Both the position numbers and the translations under genes were made by a program. Shown piece by piece: positions 12,501 through 22,760 of a stretch of DNA of 64,000 nucleotides. Origin of the DNA: Colius striatus. Taxonomy: Eukaryota; Chordata; Aves; Coliiformes; Coliidae. The stretch is taken from positions 97,026,362 through 97,090,361 of the forward strand of contig NC_084759.1 in the NCBI RefSeq assembly GCF_028858725.1. Reading direction: 5' to 3'. Each line of letters opens with the position of its first letter. Position 1 is the first letter of the stretch. Below the pieces are notes generated by a model that worked only from the letters and a program-made list of their open reading frames with translations, was not told where the DNA came from and searched no databases.

Positions 12501-15500
12501 GGAGGAACGAAGGCAAGAATATAATACTCAAGTCTACAACATGAATATATGTAAGCTTTAGTTGTATTTTTATTACAGCAATCTGAAAGAAACAAGTGCT
12601 CAGTTGCTCGGTTTCAACATAGAGATGATCCGTTGCCTTCCCTTGCTGCTGAAGTATTCCACATCTCCTTTGGCTGATAGTGAGTGGGACTTTATCATGT
12701 GCTCCATGCTGGCTTGGTTAGAGGTAATACAAAAGAGACTATTACTAATGGTTGCATTGCAGTTTGTGATAGGATCTTCCCAGTGCCCTCTGAACTTACT
12801 GGACTGATGCAGGGGAGGAGGGTTAAAAAAATAAGCTAGGAAATAGCTGAACATTTATAATCTTGCTTTCATTCCCAGTATTTGAAACCTGTAAGTTAAA
12901 AGTTCTGTCAAAATGACAGAGCTAGACATTGCAAAAGCTATGCCATGTAGCAATTAAATTTGAACAAAGATGCATGAGGATTGCCAAGAGGAATGGTAAT
13001 CAGAGTGCTCCTAGTGATTCTTACTTGGAGTTTAGAACACAGTGGTCTTAAGGATTGTAACTTTGTGCCTGTTAACTTTCTAGTATTTTACAGTAATGAT
13101 AGCTGGGTACTTGGCATTTCAAAGACAACTTATTTTTGAAAAGCATCTCAACCAAAATACAGAACTAAGAAAAGAACTTTTGCCTACCCCAGAAGTGCTG
13201 ATGCTGGATCTCTGGTTTTGGTCTACTTAACGTTTGAGATTTTCTCTGGATGTGGCAGAGCCATAGTTATTTCATGTCAGTAAAATTTGGCACAATGTTA
13301 AAAATAATTGCTCAAATCCCTTTTCACAAAGGTGTGTGTGGCTGAAAAGCACAAGGAATACTATACCTTCTGTTTCTTGTTGTATATGGAGATGAAATGA
13401 CACTACCAACCCCCACCACCCCCTCCTCCTTGAAGTAATACAATGTTTAATAATGGCATTGGTAATTGGAGAGTAACATTGAAATGGGCTACTGTGGGTC
13501 TCTGTCTTGAAAAATAATATCCCTTTAAGACCAAAATCTAATAAGACATAAAAATTAACTGACTTAAAAGCAGTATCTCCATTTCAGTATCTAAATGATC
13601 ACCTGAAACATCAACATTATAGTCTAATGCTATTAGAAAATAAGTCAGAGTCAACAGCTGACTTTTTAATTAATCGAATAAAGTTACAGGATCTCTCACC
13701 GTCTCGCTTTATATGGGGCTTTTTAAGGGGGAGGTTGTTCAGGGTTTTCTTGATTATATTTTTTGTTTGTTTTGTGTATTTGTTTTAATAATTACAGCAC
13801 CTTCTGTCACTGCACACTTAGAAGGGCAGGCTGGAAATTTCCATCTGGCCTTTCTTGGTCTCGGGATCGATACTCTTATCTATGCCATATGTCCTTCAAA
13901 AGTGGTTTGGGGTTTTTTAATTAAAAAAAACCCAAAACCAACAACAAACTTGTATGAAAAAAATTTTGCATAGATTAAGTGTTTGGGAACACTTTTAATA
14001 TTTAATGATATTCCTTTTTGAGGGATACTAGCAAGAATAAAATTAAAAAGGAGGTATGTTAGGGGAGAAGAAATACTCTCCTGATCACCACTTCAATAAT
14101 GTCCAGTTTACAATAGCATGGTGCCAGTTTCTGTCTTCAGTTTGGAAGTACAGCATGATATTGGTATTTTTTTTATATTTTTGGGAAAGAAAAGTGAGAT
14201 TACTTCATATATCAATAGTTCTTATATCAACTTTGATGGTCTGCATGAGTGCTACAGATAAGCTACAGCCGCATACATTTCTGGTCTCAATCCACTTGGT
14301 GGCAGTTTCTTTCTGTCATCATAAAGGAGATCATAGAAGGGAAACAGTACAGGATTCTGAATCTGTGACACTTGGAAATGCACTCAGTGAGTCTTACTAA
14401 AGTACAGATTACATTTTTAAACTTCCCCCCCCCTACCCCGGTCATTTATAAAATGGCCTTTGTAACTGAGTCTTCTTTAAAAATACACTTTCTGGGATAG
14501 GCAGGGAATATTAAACAGACCTTTTAAAGCAAATTTATGGTTAAGAAATCTTCCTCTTTATTTTTTCCTCCTAGACAACAAGTGAAAACCATTTGCTTTA
14601 TCATATCCCACTTGTGCGGATTTTTGCTTGTGTCAGTTGTGACTTGGCATCTGCCCTTAGCTCTTACTTTGAAGCTGCAGCTCCTGAAGCTATTGAAAAC
14701 CTTCCTGTGAACTTGATCGGTGAATGGAAAGAATTCTTTTCTGAGGGAGTTCACAATCTGCTGTTACCTTTGTTGGTGAAAGTCACAGGCAAGTATATAA
14801 CAAGGAAGTAATTGGTGTTCCCCGTCAGGCTATACTGAAATAAAACCTGACAGGCCATGTTTTTGAATTTCTAGGACGTAACTTAAAAACAATAATGTAA
14901 AATAATTGCACTTAACATTGTGATTCTTAAGATTAGATGGATTTTGATAATTGCAGTGTGAGTTGTTTCTAGTAATGCTTATTTATGGTATCATCCATAC
15001 ATTCTGTATCACAGCTTGTCTTCCTATGTTTTAAACAGGAGAAACCAAAAATGCATCTGAAAGCTCTTTTCAGAACTCCGTGTTAACATCTTTGGGTGAA
15101 GCTCTAACACACATCTCGAAGGACCAGTTGTTAAACCATAAGTTGCCAGTGAAGTTTGTTGCAGGCCAGAAAACAAATCTTCCAGATAAGCTCCAGACTC
15201 TACTAAATACATTGTCTCCATTATTGCTTTTCCGGGCTAGACCTGTACAGATTTGTGTCTACCACATGTTGCATAAGTAAGAATCATCACGTTTTTTTGC
15301 TTCTCTCACCTCCCCCTGTCACCCCCCTTTTTAAAAAATGTGCTATAGAACATGCGTTTAACAGTTGTATGTTTAGCAAAGTCATGTTCCGTTGCACAGA
15401 AAATCCTCAACTGGGCAATTTGTGTTCTGTGTTGGAGAACATGATATAAGGCTAGGAATGCTAAAGTTTGTAAACGTAGACTGAATTGATACTAAGAGAT

Positions 15501-18500
15501 TTTACTGCAGTACATGAAGATACCAGCTGATTTTCTTGGCCATAATTACATAGATATCAGTATCGTAACTATAAAGCCATTCACTTTTAGCCCCTATTTT
15601 AACACTCAAGAGAATCCTGAAATGTAAACTGGAACGTTCCAAGTTTGTTCTGAGTTTGACAGTGTCATTAAATAGTGTGGCCTTTTTATTTTCACTAATT
15701 TTGATGAAAAAGTGAATCAAAGTGCACAGTATACTTGTGAACTTTTTTGATATCTCTAATACTGAAAGAGAGAATATGCAATATGAAAAATAGTTATGTG
15801 CGTGTTTGGCTTCTCAAAAAGCAGATTGTGAGGCAGCTGGCCTAAGCACAAGAAGCTACCATTATCTTTTGCTTGTACTAAGGCACAAGTTGCACTAGCT
15901 TTATTCTGAGATAGAGAAGTTTATTTTGGCATGACATGGCAAGTGTAAAAGTTCTGGAAAAAACAGAGCACAGCTGCATGCTCATTGGTGTCACTGCTGT
16001 CATTCAAGAACCAGACTCACAAATGTTGACATGTTTTTCGAAGATTCTGTGGTGTTATTCAGGAATAATTGCAGTTATTTTATGGCTTAGTATTAATGTT
16101 GACACTGATAAGCAAAGAACTGTGCATCACATCTATGAAAACAGTAAAAAATTAAATCACAGAATCTTGTTTTCCTTTCCATATTTCTATAGATTAATGC
16201 CTGAATTGCCTAAATTTGATGATGAAGACCTCAAATCTTATGGTGATGAAGAGGAAGAATTGGCATTGTGTGTAAATTTTTTGCCTTATGTTTTTTTAAT
16301 GACCGCTTTCCATATTTTTAAAATGTGCTACAGGAGTTGAGATTTACAGCAAGTAGTCACCTGTCAGATGTTAAATGAAAGGAAAGAAAAAACCAAGACA
16401 TGGCTACGATAGTAAGGTCATAAATACTGAAAATATTCAGTGTAATAGTTAGTCTGCCTTTGTGCTAAAACACACATACAAAATGTTTGTAATTTGCAGC
16501 TGATTTCTAGGTACAGTTACTAGAGTGAGCACAACATGTCTGCTTTATATTGTGAAATCTTGACAGATTTTTGCTGGACTGCTGTAGCTTTGGTTTCTTG
16601 AAACTCCAAAATTGGCCTGGATGTTTTATACAACAATCCGATAAAGACAACACTTTCAAGGGGGATTATGGTAACTGATTTTGAAAGGATTAATACCTTT
16701 CCATACTATGGAGCTGAAAAGGGCTTTTTAATCCAAACCCAAACCAAACACATTCAGTGCTTAGGAAATCTATTGTTAAGTTGCTTCTTCGTTGGTGTGG
16801 CTTGACCAAGCAAGCAAGCAAACCAGCTGTCCGGGATGAAAGTTAAATCAGCTGAGCCATAGTCTGTTTTCAGATGAAGTGATTGGCATTCACTTCATAT
16901 TCATCTTACGACAGGAAAAAACACCAACTGTCCATTTCAGGGAAAAAAAAAATAATTAAATCTTAAAATCTAGCACTAATATGTAAATCTGAAAGTAAAT
17001 TTTCCTGTAACAGAAGACCCCCTTTATGTTCTCCATGTCTGGCTTTACTAATAAGTTTCTAGGAAAGCTATGCATGTAAGTGTAGTTAATGCTCTGCTGA
17101 AGGTTTGAGCTTACTATTGTCGGATAACATTTTTCCATAGATCACCTCCAGCGGCTCTTATGTCTGTTCTGGCCACTCAAGAACTCTTGTTAGAAAACAT
17201 CCTGGAATGCATTCCAGTTGGAGAATTTGCAGTTATTCAACCCCTGAGTGATGAGTTCTGCCTTGTTTTAGGGTATCTCCTCACTTGGAAGTTAACATTA
17301 GCTTTCTTCAAAGCAGCTTCTTCTCAGGTATGTGCTCAATCTTTTCCCCTTTTTTTTTTTCCTACTGAATTTCTTTGAATTTCCTACTGCTTCTTTGCTT
17401 TGAACCTTCAATATTTTATCCAGTCTTTTTAATTAATTTAATTATGTATCTTCCCACCTGTTTTTTTTTTTTTATGGAGTTAGTGGAATTCTGAAAGCAT
17501 TAATAAACTTAGATTTCTGCATTGCAATAGTTAAGCATGGTAATATTAGAGTAATAAAGAATTAGGATTCATTAAGAGATAATTCTTTCAGGCATTTTTT
17601 TTTTAACAAGCTTACTACGTTTTATGATCTTAACAGTGCAGACAACTAAATTACTCTTCGAAGCACTTGTTCTGAATCACAGTCTTGCTTTTCTTCCCTG
17701 CAGGGACATATTTGTGTTATTTACAGAATAAGCTGTATTTGTTAAGTCTCATCTGCATTTTCTGTTTTATTTTTTGTTTTTTGTCAGCTACGAGTTCTCT
17801 ACTCGCAGTACCTTAGAAGAACTAAAAGCTTGAATAAACTACTTTATCACTTGTTCAGGCTTATGCCTGAAAACCCTGTCTTTTCTGGGCCAACTTCTGA
17901 AGTTCCAAATAAGGACACAAAAACCTTCTTTACTGAAGAGCTTCATTTAGCTGTTAAAGGTTGGTAAAAATTGTGCTTGTTCATTTGGGACAGTTCTGAT
18001 ATTGATAGAGTTTAAATATACTTTTATGCTTAAAAGTACTTATTTAGAAAATCCATAAAAGATACACACAAATACAAACATAAGTTTAAATATCTTTGGC
18101 TAACACTCCCCATTTGAAGCTTAACCAAATTTGAAATATTTATCAGAAAAATGGAGAAGAAAAAAACCATTCTACCCAGCAAATGCTTACTTTATTCACC
18201 TAGGGCAGAAATAATTCATTGCTACTGTCTGAGTCCTGAATCTTAGCATCACAGAATGGTTTAGATTGGAAAAGACCTTTAAGATCATCCAGTCCAAACA
18301 TTAACCCAGCACTGCCACATCCACCACTAAACCACGTCCCTAAGCATCACACCTATGCTCTTTTGAATACCTCCAGGGGTAGTTCCTTGGGCAGCCTGTG
18401 CCAGTGCTTGGCAACCCTTTTGGTGAAGAATATTTTCCTACTATCCTGTCTAAACCTCTCCTTGTGCAACTTGAGGCTATTTCATCTGTCACTTGTTACT

Positions 18501-21500
18501 TGGGAAAATATGTGGTATGTTCTGGGATATCTCCATTTGTTGTAGGTATTTTTTTAATGCTAAGTGGAATATATATTTTTCCTTGTATTTTAATACATAA
18601 AAAAAACCCCACCTTTTTTTTTGGACAGAAAATTGCATGCTGATTTCATCACACTGTTCAGAAGACCCAGAGTTAAGCAATGATCTGTGATTCTACGTTG
18701 AGAAAAAAATAGACTTGTTTTTTTAAGCTAAGACCCATGAAAAGAGATTTAGTTTTGAAAGCTATTCTATTGAAATTTTTATTTTATGTACCTGTAGAGA
18801 AGTAGGCAAAGATGCTGAGTTTTCACTTCTTAATTTTTTGCTTGAACATCACTATATGTTGCAGAACAATTTATCTCGATGACAGTATGAAAGATTTACT
18901 GATATGACATTCCAAGAGCATTTTATAATTTCTGATAGTCCCCTTAGACTTCTTTCTTAAATTAGAAGATGATTCTCCACTTGAGAAACGTTAGCCTAAG
19001 AGACAAGGAAACCAGACTAATAGAGAAAGGCAGAGTCGAATACTTATTTGCGCTTAGAGTGGCAAATATAGAAGGACCATGTACAAGAAATTCCTGTTAT
19101 CACAGTTACCTCAGTACAAAGTTATGTGGTGTGGAGGAAGCATCATTTGTGACTAAAGAGTACTTCAGCATCCTTTTTTTCCCTGCCAGGGACAGGAGCC
19201 CTGTCATCCCAGATTCCGCATTTGGCCTGCTCTGTGTACCACATAACACTGAAAGACTTGCCGGCCATGGTCAGACTTTGGTGGAACAGTTGTGAAAAAC
19301 GTGTCTTCAACGTTGTGGATAAATTTACAAGCAAATATGTCAGCAGCGTTCTTTCCTCCCAGGAAATATCTTCTGTTCAGACTAGCACACAGTCATTCAA
19401 TGGCATGACGGTTAGTAAGGCTTTATTTTTTTGGTATTTGCTTTAGGTCTTTCTGCAGTCATTTTAAGAAACGTTACTTCTAGATGCCAGGTGATATTAC
19501 CGTGGTTGACAAAATTGCACTTTTGTTGTTTTAAATGTCTGGTGAAAACATAATTTAGCTTAGTATCAACATAGTGAGTTGATGGCTATTAATATTCTGT
19601 TTGGAAAACACTAGAAAAAAATGGATTCTGTGGTGGTGGAGAAGTTGAGGGGGTAAGTGGAAGGCACTGCTATCAATACACTTATTTTTGGGATTTACTA
19701 AATAATGCAATCAATCAGATTGAAAAATGACTGGTAATTTCTTTTTGATTTGACAAGGTATGAATAGAATTTTTGTTTTCTTTGACAAAAGCGTTTCTTG
19801 GCCTAAGAAAATTATTTAATGTGTAGTCAAGTATTTATGGTTTACATATATGTAAAAAAAATAGCAGAGATGGTGTATCTCTGGATTTGTTTTAATACGT
19901 GCATTTTTGTTCACAGGTAAAAGCTCGGTCTGCAGCACGGGAAGTCATTGCCACCTATTCAGTTGATGATATATTTATTGAACTAATAATACAGCTTCCA
20001 CCAAATTACCCACTGGGATCCATAACAGTTGAGAGTGGAAAGAGGGTTGGTGTGGCTGTGCAGCAATGGCGCAACTGGATGCTGCAGTTAAGCACATATC
20101 TTACGCATCAGGTGAGCTTGGAGAAGCCCCTAGTTTTGAACACTTGAGTCCTGATAATAGAAGAAACAGTCCTAGTGTGATTCAGATCTGTGTAATGGAT
20201 CTCATCAGTACATCTCAAAGGACTTCAAAGAGTTGATCACTCACCATCTGAGTTTCTCCAGATGCTGAAACAGAGGCAAAATTATCAGCCCAATAAGGCC
20301 TGTTAAATCCATAGCCAAAGTTGAAAATTTAGATCTCTTAAGACACAGGACAGTGTTTGCCCAATGTGGTGATGCCATCTCAACTATAATTATAAACAAA
20401 AAAGAAAGGATAACTAAAACCAGAGTACATGAAATTCTCTGAACCACTGGTGATTGCTGACATTGCATCATGGGTAGTTAGAACAAAACAAAACAGTGCT
20501 TTAAACTTTTCCACCCACCCCCCTGCCCTTTAAGTGATCATAAATGCATTCTTTTAGTTGTGATGAACGCTTGCATTTCTACACATTAGACTGTCATCTG
20601 TGTTTCATATGTTTGGATTTATAAATTATTGCATATAATTTCAGATTATAAAGCCTTCAGGCTTTGTTTTCTTCATGTACTTATGAATAACAGTAAGAAT
20701 ATTGTGAAGGAGTTCTGCAGTATTAACGGGCTCTTTTCCCTCCGTTAGAATGGAAGTATTATGGAAGGCTTGTCTTTGTGGAAAAATAACGTGGATAAAC
20801 GTTTTGAGGGTGTTGAAGACTGCATGATATGTTTTTCAGTCATTCATGGTTCCAACTACTCTCTTCCCAAAAAAGCTTGCAGAACATGCAAGAAAAAGTT
20901 TCATTCAGCTTGTCTGGTAAGTACCTAAGTCTTCTTTAAATAGGTAAAATATCTATTTATAGTTTGAACCAGGAATTTTTATTGTAATACCATGATTTCT
21001 CCATTATATCCTTGGAGTATCTGGGATTAACTGAACTCGTAAACTATATGTATGGCTTTTGTACAAAGCTGTAAGTGCACATAACAAGAGAGTTGCTACA
21101 CTTCTCTGGTATCTGTTTCGTCTTCACTGAGATGTGAGACATTACATCTACATAGAGTGGAGCAACAGTGTTTTGTTCTTATCAGATCAGATATGGGAAT
21201 AGAAAAGGTTAAATTTAATTTAAGCAGCATGCTTTTTAGTAAACCACACTGATCTGGGTGATTAACTTTATCGAAGTCAACCTAAGCATGGGTTGTGTGG
21301 TCCCAAGGGTATACAGGTTGGCATCTCTGTGGCCATACAGTGGAGGAATTACTGCTCATTTAAAAACACTGACTTTTTATTCTAAAATGAGACTAGATGA
21401 GAAGTCCTTTTTGTCATGTTTTTTTAGAATAATGCTTTACTACTCTGTGTGTGTATGTAATCTGTGTATATGCATATGCAAATACATATGTGTATAGGTA

Positions 21501-21750
21501 CACATGTACATGGATACATCCATGAGTGGAGGGGTTTATTTTTACTGTTTCTTGGGGTTCTTTTGAAGTATAGTTGATGTTTTGGTAGTGATATTCACTG
21601 GCAGATAGTGGTTGTTATTGGTGATAAACCAGTGTTCCCAATGTTCAGCCCACACTTGTATATTAAATGGCCATATTTCTTTTCCAGTACAAATGGTTCA
21701 CATCCAGCAACAAGTCCACCTGTCCACTCTGTCGAGAGACATTTTTCTGA
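1..21750 (+). CDS. LTN1: LTN1 (listerin), 3' part of gene, 21 coding exons
   Basis: Listerin is the RING E3 ligase of ribosome-associated quality control. It binds the 60S subunit with NEMF and ubiquitinates the stalled nascent chain. Exons: 1-556, 1056-1097, 2120-2312, 4701-4940, 5944-6097, 6357-6501, 7719-7920, 8871-9030, 9205-9309, 9569-9711, 11561-11696, 12579-12723, 14575-14788, 15039-15276, 16193-16267, 17141-17327, 17788-17959, 19190-19410, 19917-20111, 20749-20916, 21688-21750. They join without a frame break into 1250 codons plus TGA. Human listerin has about 1766 residues, so about 515 N-terminal residues lie left of the window. The long middle is helical and HEAT/ARM-like. An RWD-like region precedes a C-terminal C4HC3 RING, with ligands at visible residues C1199, C1202, C1218, C1221, H1226, C1229, C1242 and C1245. 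All introns are GT-AG except one GC-AG. The RING and the neighbouring N6AMT1 make the identification secure. Confidence 0.97.
1056..1097 (+). CDS. LTN1: LTN1 exon B (42-nt small exon)
   Basis: Fourteen codons, phase 0 at both ends, encoding [14 protein letters not shown]. The acceptor is TTTTCAG and the donor AAAAG|GTATCT. Because it is symmetric it could be skipped without a frameshift. Confidence 0.9.
1763..2030 (+). mobile_element. CR1 LINE fragment in LTN1 intron
   Basis: 5'-truncated CR1 3' end: GGACAAGGGGCAATGGG, the GAGCACTGGAACAGGCTGC block, and GGACTAGATGATCTTGCCAG near the end. It lies about 90 bases upstream of the acceptor of the exon at 2120. The terminal octamer repeat is degraded. 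Confidence 0.92.
2120..2312 (+). CDS. LTN1: LTN1 exon C
   Basis: 193 nt, phase 0 to 1. Encodes a stretch with [14 protein letters not shown] and [12 protein letters not shown] that matches my recollection of listerin. Acceptor AATTCAG, donor AAATG|GTAAGC. A CR1 copy ends about 90 bases upstream of the acceptor. Confidence 0.95.
2313..4700 (+). other. LTN1 intron, 2.4 kb
   Basis: Intron between the exons ending at 2312 and starting at 4701. T-rich runs lie at 2440-2500 and 2569-2580. I recognise no repeat family and no exon in the rest. Confidence 0.8.
4701..4940 (+). CDS. LTN1: LTN1 exon D
   Basis: 240 nt, phase 1 to 1. Acceptor CCTGACAG, donor AACAG|GTAATT. Helical, with [19 protein letters not shown] followed by a Cys/Phe-rich helix pair, as expected for HEAT-like repeats. 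Confidence 0.95.
5944..6097 (+). CDS. LTN1: LTN1 exon E
   Basis: 154 nt, phase 1 to 2. Acceptor CCTACAATAG follows a long T-rich tract (5880-5936). Donor AAAAG|GTAATT. Contains [16 protein letters not shown] and [13 protein letters not shown]. Confidence 0.94.
6357..6501 (+). CDS. LTN1: LTN1 exon F
   Basis: 145 nt, phase 2 to 0. Acceptor TTTTTTCAG, donor CTGAG|GTATAA. Contains [17 protein letters not shown] and [15 protein letters not shown]. Confidence 0.94.
6671..7230 (-). mobile_element. CR1 LINE fragment, reverse, in LTN1 intron
   Basis: Reverse-strand CR1 of about 560 bp. It starts with the 3' end (ATAGAATGGTAGGGGTTGG), passes ATCATCTAGTCCAACCCCCC and CCTTGTCCTGTTGCTAG, and reaches the segment with CTGGACTCTGTCCAGCAC and ACCAGGGCAGAGTAGAGAGG. 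It is truncated at its 5' end near 7230 and lies 170 bases after the donor at 6501. Confidence 0.95.
7719..7920 (+). CDS. LTN1: LTN1 exon G
   Basis: 202 nt, phase 0 to 1. Acceptor ATATTACAG, donor TATAA|GTAAGT. Contains [19 protein letters not shown] and a helical stretch with [13 protein letters not shown]. Confidence 0.94.
8871..9030 (+). CDS. LTN1: LTN1 exon H
   Basis: 160 nt, phase 1 to 2. Acceptor TTTAATTAG, donor GATAG|GTATGT. Contains [19 protein letters not shown]. Confidence 0.94.
9205..9309 (+). CDS. LTN1: LTN1 exon I
   Basis: 105 nt, phase 2 to 2. Acceptor TTTTGAAG. The donor GAGGG|GTATCT is weak, but phase fixes it: the codon completed by the next exon is GGA. Encodes [15 protein letters not shown] and ends KTTEG. 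Confidence 0.9.
9569..9711 (+). CDS. LTN1: LTN1 exon J
   Basis: 143 nt, phase 2 to 1. Acceptor ATGAATAG, donor TGATG|GTGAGT. Encodes [19 protein letters not shown] and [16 protein letters not shown], close to remembered vertebrate listerin. Confidence 0.95.
9712..11560 (+). other. LTN1 intron, 1.85 kb
   Basis: AT-rich intron with T/G-rich runs around 10975-11000 and 11300-11360. No repeat family or RNA gene recognised. Confidence 0.75.
11561..11696 (+). CDS. LTN1: LTN1 exon K
   Basis: 136 nt, phase 1 to 2. Acceptor ATGTTGTAG, donor AGCTG|GTGGGT. Contains [19 protein letters not shown] and [13 protein letters not shown]. Confidence 0.94.
12579..12723 (+). CDS. LTN1: LTN1 exon L
   Basis: 145 nt, phase 2 to 0. 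Acceptor TATTACAG, donor TAGAG|GTAATA. Contains [18 protein letters not shown] and [14 protein letters not shown]. Confidence 0.95.
12724..14574 (+). other. LTN1 intron, 1.85 kb
   Basis: Intron with a near-perfect inverted repeat at 13903-13939, a C-run at 14426-14434 and no recognised element. Two open frames (13713-13973, 14056-14400) lack family resemblance and are taken as chance. Confidence 0.75.
13903..13939. repeat. Spacerless inverted repeat (G/T arm, A/C arm)
   Basis: The left arm, GG-TTT-GGGG-T6-AA, is followed directly by a right arm, TT-A8-CCC-AAAA-CC, which pairs with it apart from small length differences in the runs. It could fold as a hairpin in RNA or a cruciform in DNA. No family was recognised. 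Confidence 0.5.
14575..14788 (+). CDS. LTN1: LTN1 exon M (non-canonical GC donor)
   Basis: 214 nt, phase 0 to 1. Acceptor TCCTCCTAG. Only a GC donor, ACAG|GCAAGT, keeps the frame into the next exon. Using the GT four bases downstream runs into a stop within about eight codons. Contains [17 protein letters not shown] and [18 protein letters not shown]. Confidence 0.93.
15039..15276 (+). CDS. LTN1: LTN1 exon N
   Basis: 238 nt, phase 1 to 2. Acceptor TTTTAAACAG, donor CATAA|GTAAGA. Contains [17 protein letters not shown] and [18 protein letters not shown]. Confidence 0.95.
16193..16267 (+). CDS. LTN1: LTN1 exon O
   Basis: 75 nt, phase 2 to 2. Very acidic ([18 protein letters not shown]), a linker conserved in listerins. 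Acceptor TTTCTATAG. The donor GCATT|GTGTGT is weak but is set by frame: the next exon begins with A and restores LSPPAALM. Confidence 0.9.
17141..17327 (+). CDS. LTN1: LTN1 exon P
   Basis: 187 nt, phase 2 to 0. Acceptor TTTCCATAG, donor CTCAG|GTATGT. Contains [20 protein letters not shown] and [20 protein letters not shown]. Confidence 0.96.
17788..17959 (+). CDS. LTN1: LTN1 exon Q
   Basis: 172 nt, phase 0 to 1. Acceptor TTTTGTCAG, donor TAAAG|GTTGGT. Contains [17 protein letters not shown] and [14 protein letters not shown]. Confidence 0.95.
17960..19189 (+). other. LTN1 intron, 1.2 kb, with a CR1
   Basis: Intron between the exons ending at 17959 and starting at 19190. Apart from the CR1 at 18249-18512 I see nothing recognisable. 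The acceptor has a strong T-rich tract. Confidence 0.75.
18249..18512 (-). mobile_element. CR1 LINE fragment, older subfamily, reverse
   Basis: Reverse-strand 3' end: CACAGAATGGTTTAGATTGG, AAGACCTTTAAGATCATCC, TACCTCCAGGGGTAGTTCC, GGCAGCCTGTGCCAGTGC. The GGAAAAGACCTTTAAGATC form marks a different and more diverged subfamily than the copies at 6671 and 30085. Confidence 0.88.
19190..19410 (+). CDS. LTN1: LTN1 exon R
   Basis: 221 nt, phase 1 to 0. Acceptor TCCCTGCCAG, donor TGACG|GTTAGT. Contains [36 protein letters not shown] and [16 protein letters not shown], strongly typical of listerin. Confidence 0.97.
19917..20111 (+). CDS. LTN1: LTN1 exon S (RWD-like region)
   Basis: 195 nt, 65 codons, phase 0 to 0. 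Acceptor TGTTCACAG, donor CATCAG|GTGAGC. Encodes [18 protein letters not shown], the strand [13 protein letters not shown] and [16 protein letters not shown], the RWD-like segment just before the RING. Confidence 0.97.
20749..20916 (+). CDS. LTN1: LTN1 exon T (first part of RING)
   Basis: 168 nt, 56 codons, phase 0 to 0. Acceptor CCTCCGTTAG, donor TCTG|GTAAGT. Carries six of the eight zinc ligands: CMIC, CRTC, and the H and C of FHSAC. The last two ligands are in the next exon. Confidence 0.98.
21441..21525. repeat. TG/TA-rich simple repeat
   Basis: Alternating purine-pyrimidine stretch of TGTGTGTATG, CATATG and ACATGTACATG units in the last LTN1 intron. It is an imperfect microsatellite. 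Confidence 0.6.
21688..21750 (+). CDS. LTN1: LTN1 last coding exon (end of RING, stop)
   Basis: 63 coding nt: [20 protein letters not shown] and TGA. Acceptor TTTTCCAG. CPLC supplies the last zinc pair. Trp1233 lies in the segment that contacts E2 enzymes in RING domains. Confidence 0.98.
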   Translation, partial: YKWFTSSNKSTCPLCRETFF

Positions 21751-21804
21751 AATGAAATGGTCTTTCTTCGTTCTGTGACTTAAATGGTAAATGAAAAGGG
21801 AGGC

Positions 21805-21810
21805 AATAAA
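21805..21810 (+). terminator. Proximal AATAAA of LTN1
   Basis: AATAAA 55 bases after the stop codon. It could give a very short 3'UTR. Use is unproven. Confidence 0.35.
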
Positions 21811-22730
21811 CTGTATATTGAAAGAAGCTAACTACTTGGAAATAATGTCAGTTACTTTAAAATTCTTGACTAGGGGGACGTGACACATAATTACCTCGGG
21901 ACTGTTTTTTGTAAGTTTGAAGATTCTTCTTTGATATAAAGAAATATATAAGAATAATTTATTTTAATTTGTATATTTTTAAGATATCAAGATATATTAA
22001 AAATTCCAAAATAATGCAGAGTTACACCTGAAAAGTGTTTAAACCACAGCATAGTAGATCAAAACCTCTCTGTTCTAACACGGTGTGACATACTTAACCC
22101 AGAGTCATGCCTCTTAATACAACAGGTGAATTTAACGTGGGTGGTATGAAGACTCTATATTTTTTATGGTGGTATGTTCATAACAGTTCCTCTTATGGGG
22201 GGAAAAATAATGTTGATGCTTGTAGACATGAAGGCTTGGAACTAGGGTAGTAACCTTCTGTTAAAGACTTAAACATAGCGTGCGCTAATCTAACATTTTA
22301 TAAACTGAGCTTTCACCTTCCAGTGTCTCATTTTCCCAAAAGCCCTCAGCTGTTGGGCACCCCAAAACCATGAAAACACAGAAGCCTCAAGTAAGTAGAG
22401 AGAGTACAATTATTCCTGCATGACAATGAAATACACTACCTATGTATTGCCCATGGGCTTTTAAAGAGGAGGCCTGTGCACTGATCAATTTCTGTCTCCA
22501 TTATTTCAGTTAATGTCTTCGTTAGCTGGCAAATTAACTATCACTGAGTGTACACTGTCCTTCCACTGTCCCTTAAGAATACGGACTCTTATGTGAACAT
22601 GACAGATGGATCAGATTTTAGTATTGTCTTCAACTGTACATTTTTTTTTCATGTTTGTTTTTTAAACAGCAGTAGCATATTAATATATCCTAACTTGGAT
22701 GGTGTTTTTGGTGAGTTTCTTTGAAAAGTC

Positions 22731-22750
22731 AATAAAAGGCAGGGAATAAA
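22731..22750 (+). terminator. Paired polyadenylation signals of LTN1
   Basis: Two AATAAA hexamers 14 bases apart, followed by a T/TG-rich stretch (GAGTTTTTGTC, then CTCTGTGG) that fits the downstream element. Likely the main distal cleavage region. Confidence 0.55.
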
Positions 22751-22760
22751 TGAGTTTTTG

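Larger units (their letters stand above)
21751..22760 (+). other. LTN1: LTN1 3'UTR
   Basis: AT-rich, non-repetitive sequence after the stop. AATAAA occurs early at 21805-21810 and again as a pair at 22731-22736 and 22745-22750. This suggests a short (about 75 nt) and a long (about 1 kb) 3'UTR. The far end is inferred from the last signals and not seen directly. Confidence 0.6.

Noticed and set aside
14056..14400. Frame of 114 codons in an LTN1 intron
   Set aside because: No suitable splice sites, and the exons on either side already join in frame (12723 to 14575).
16810..16823. Short CAAG tandem run
   Set aside because: Only three to four units, trivial simple sequence.
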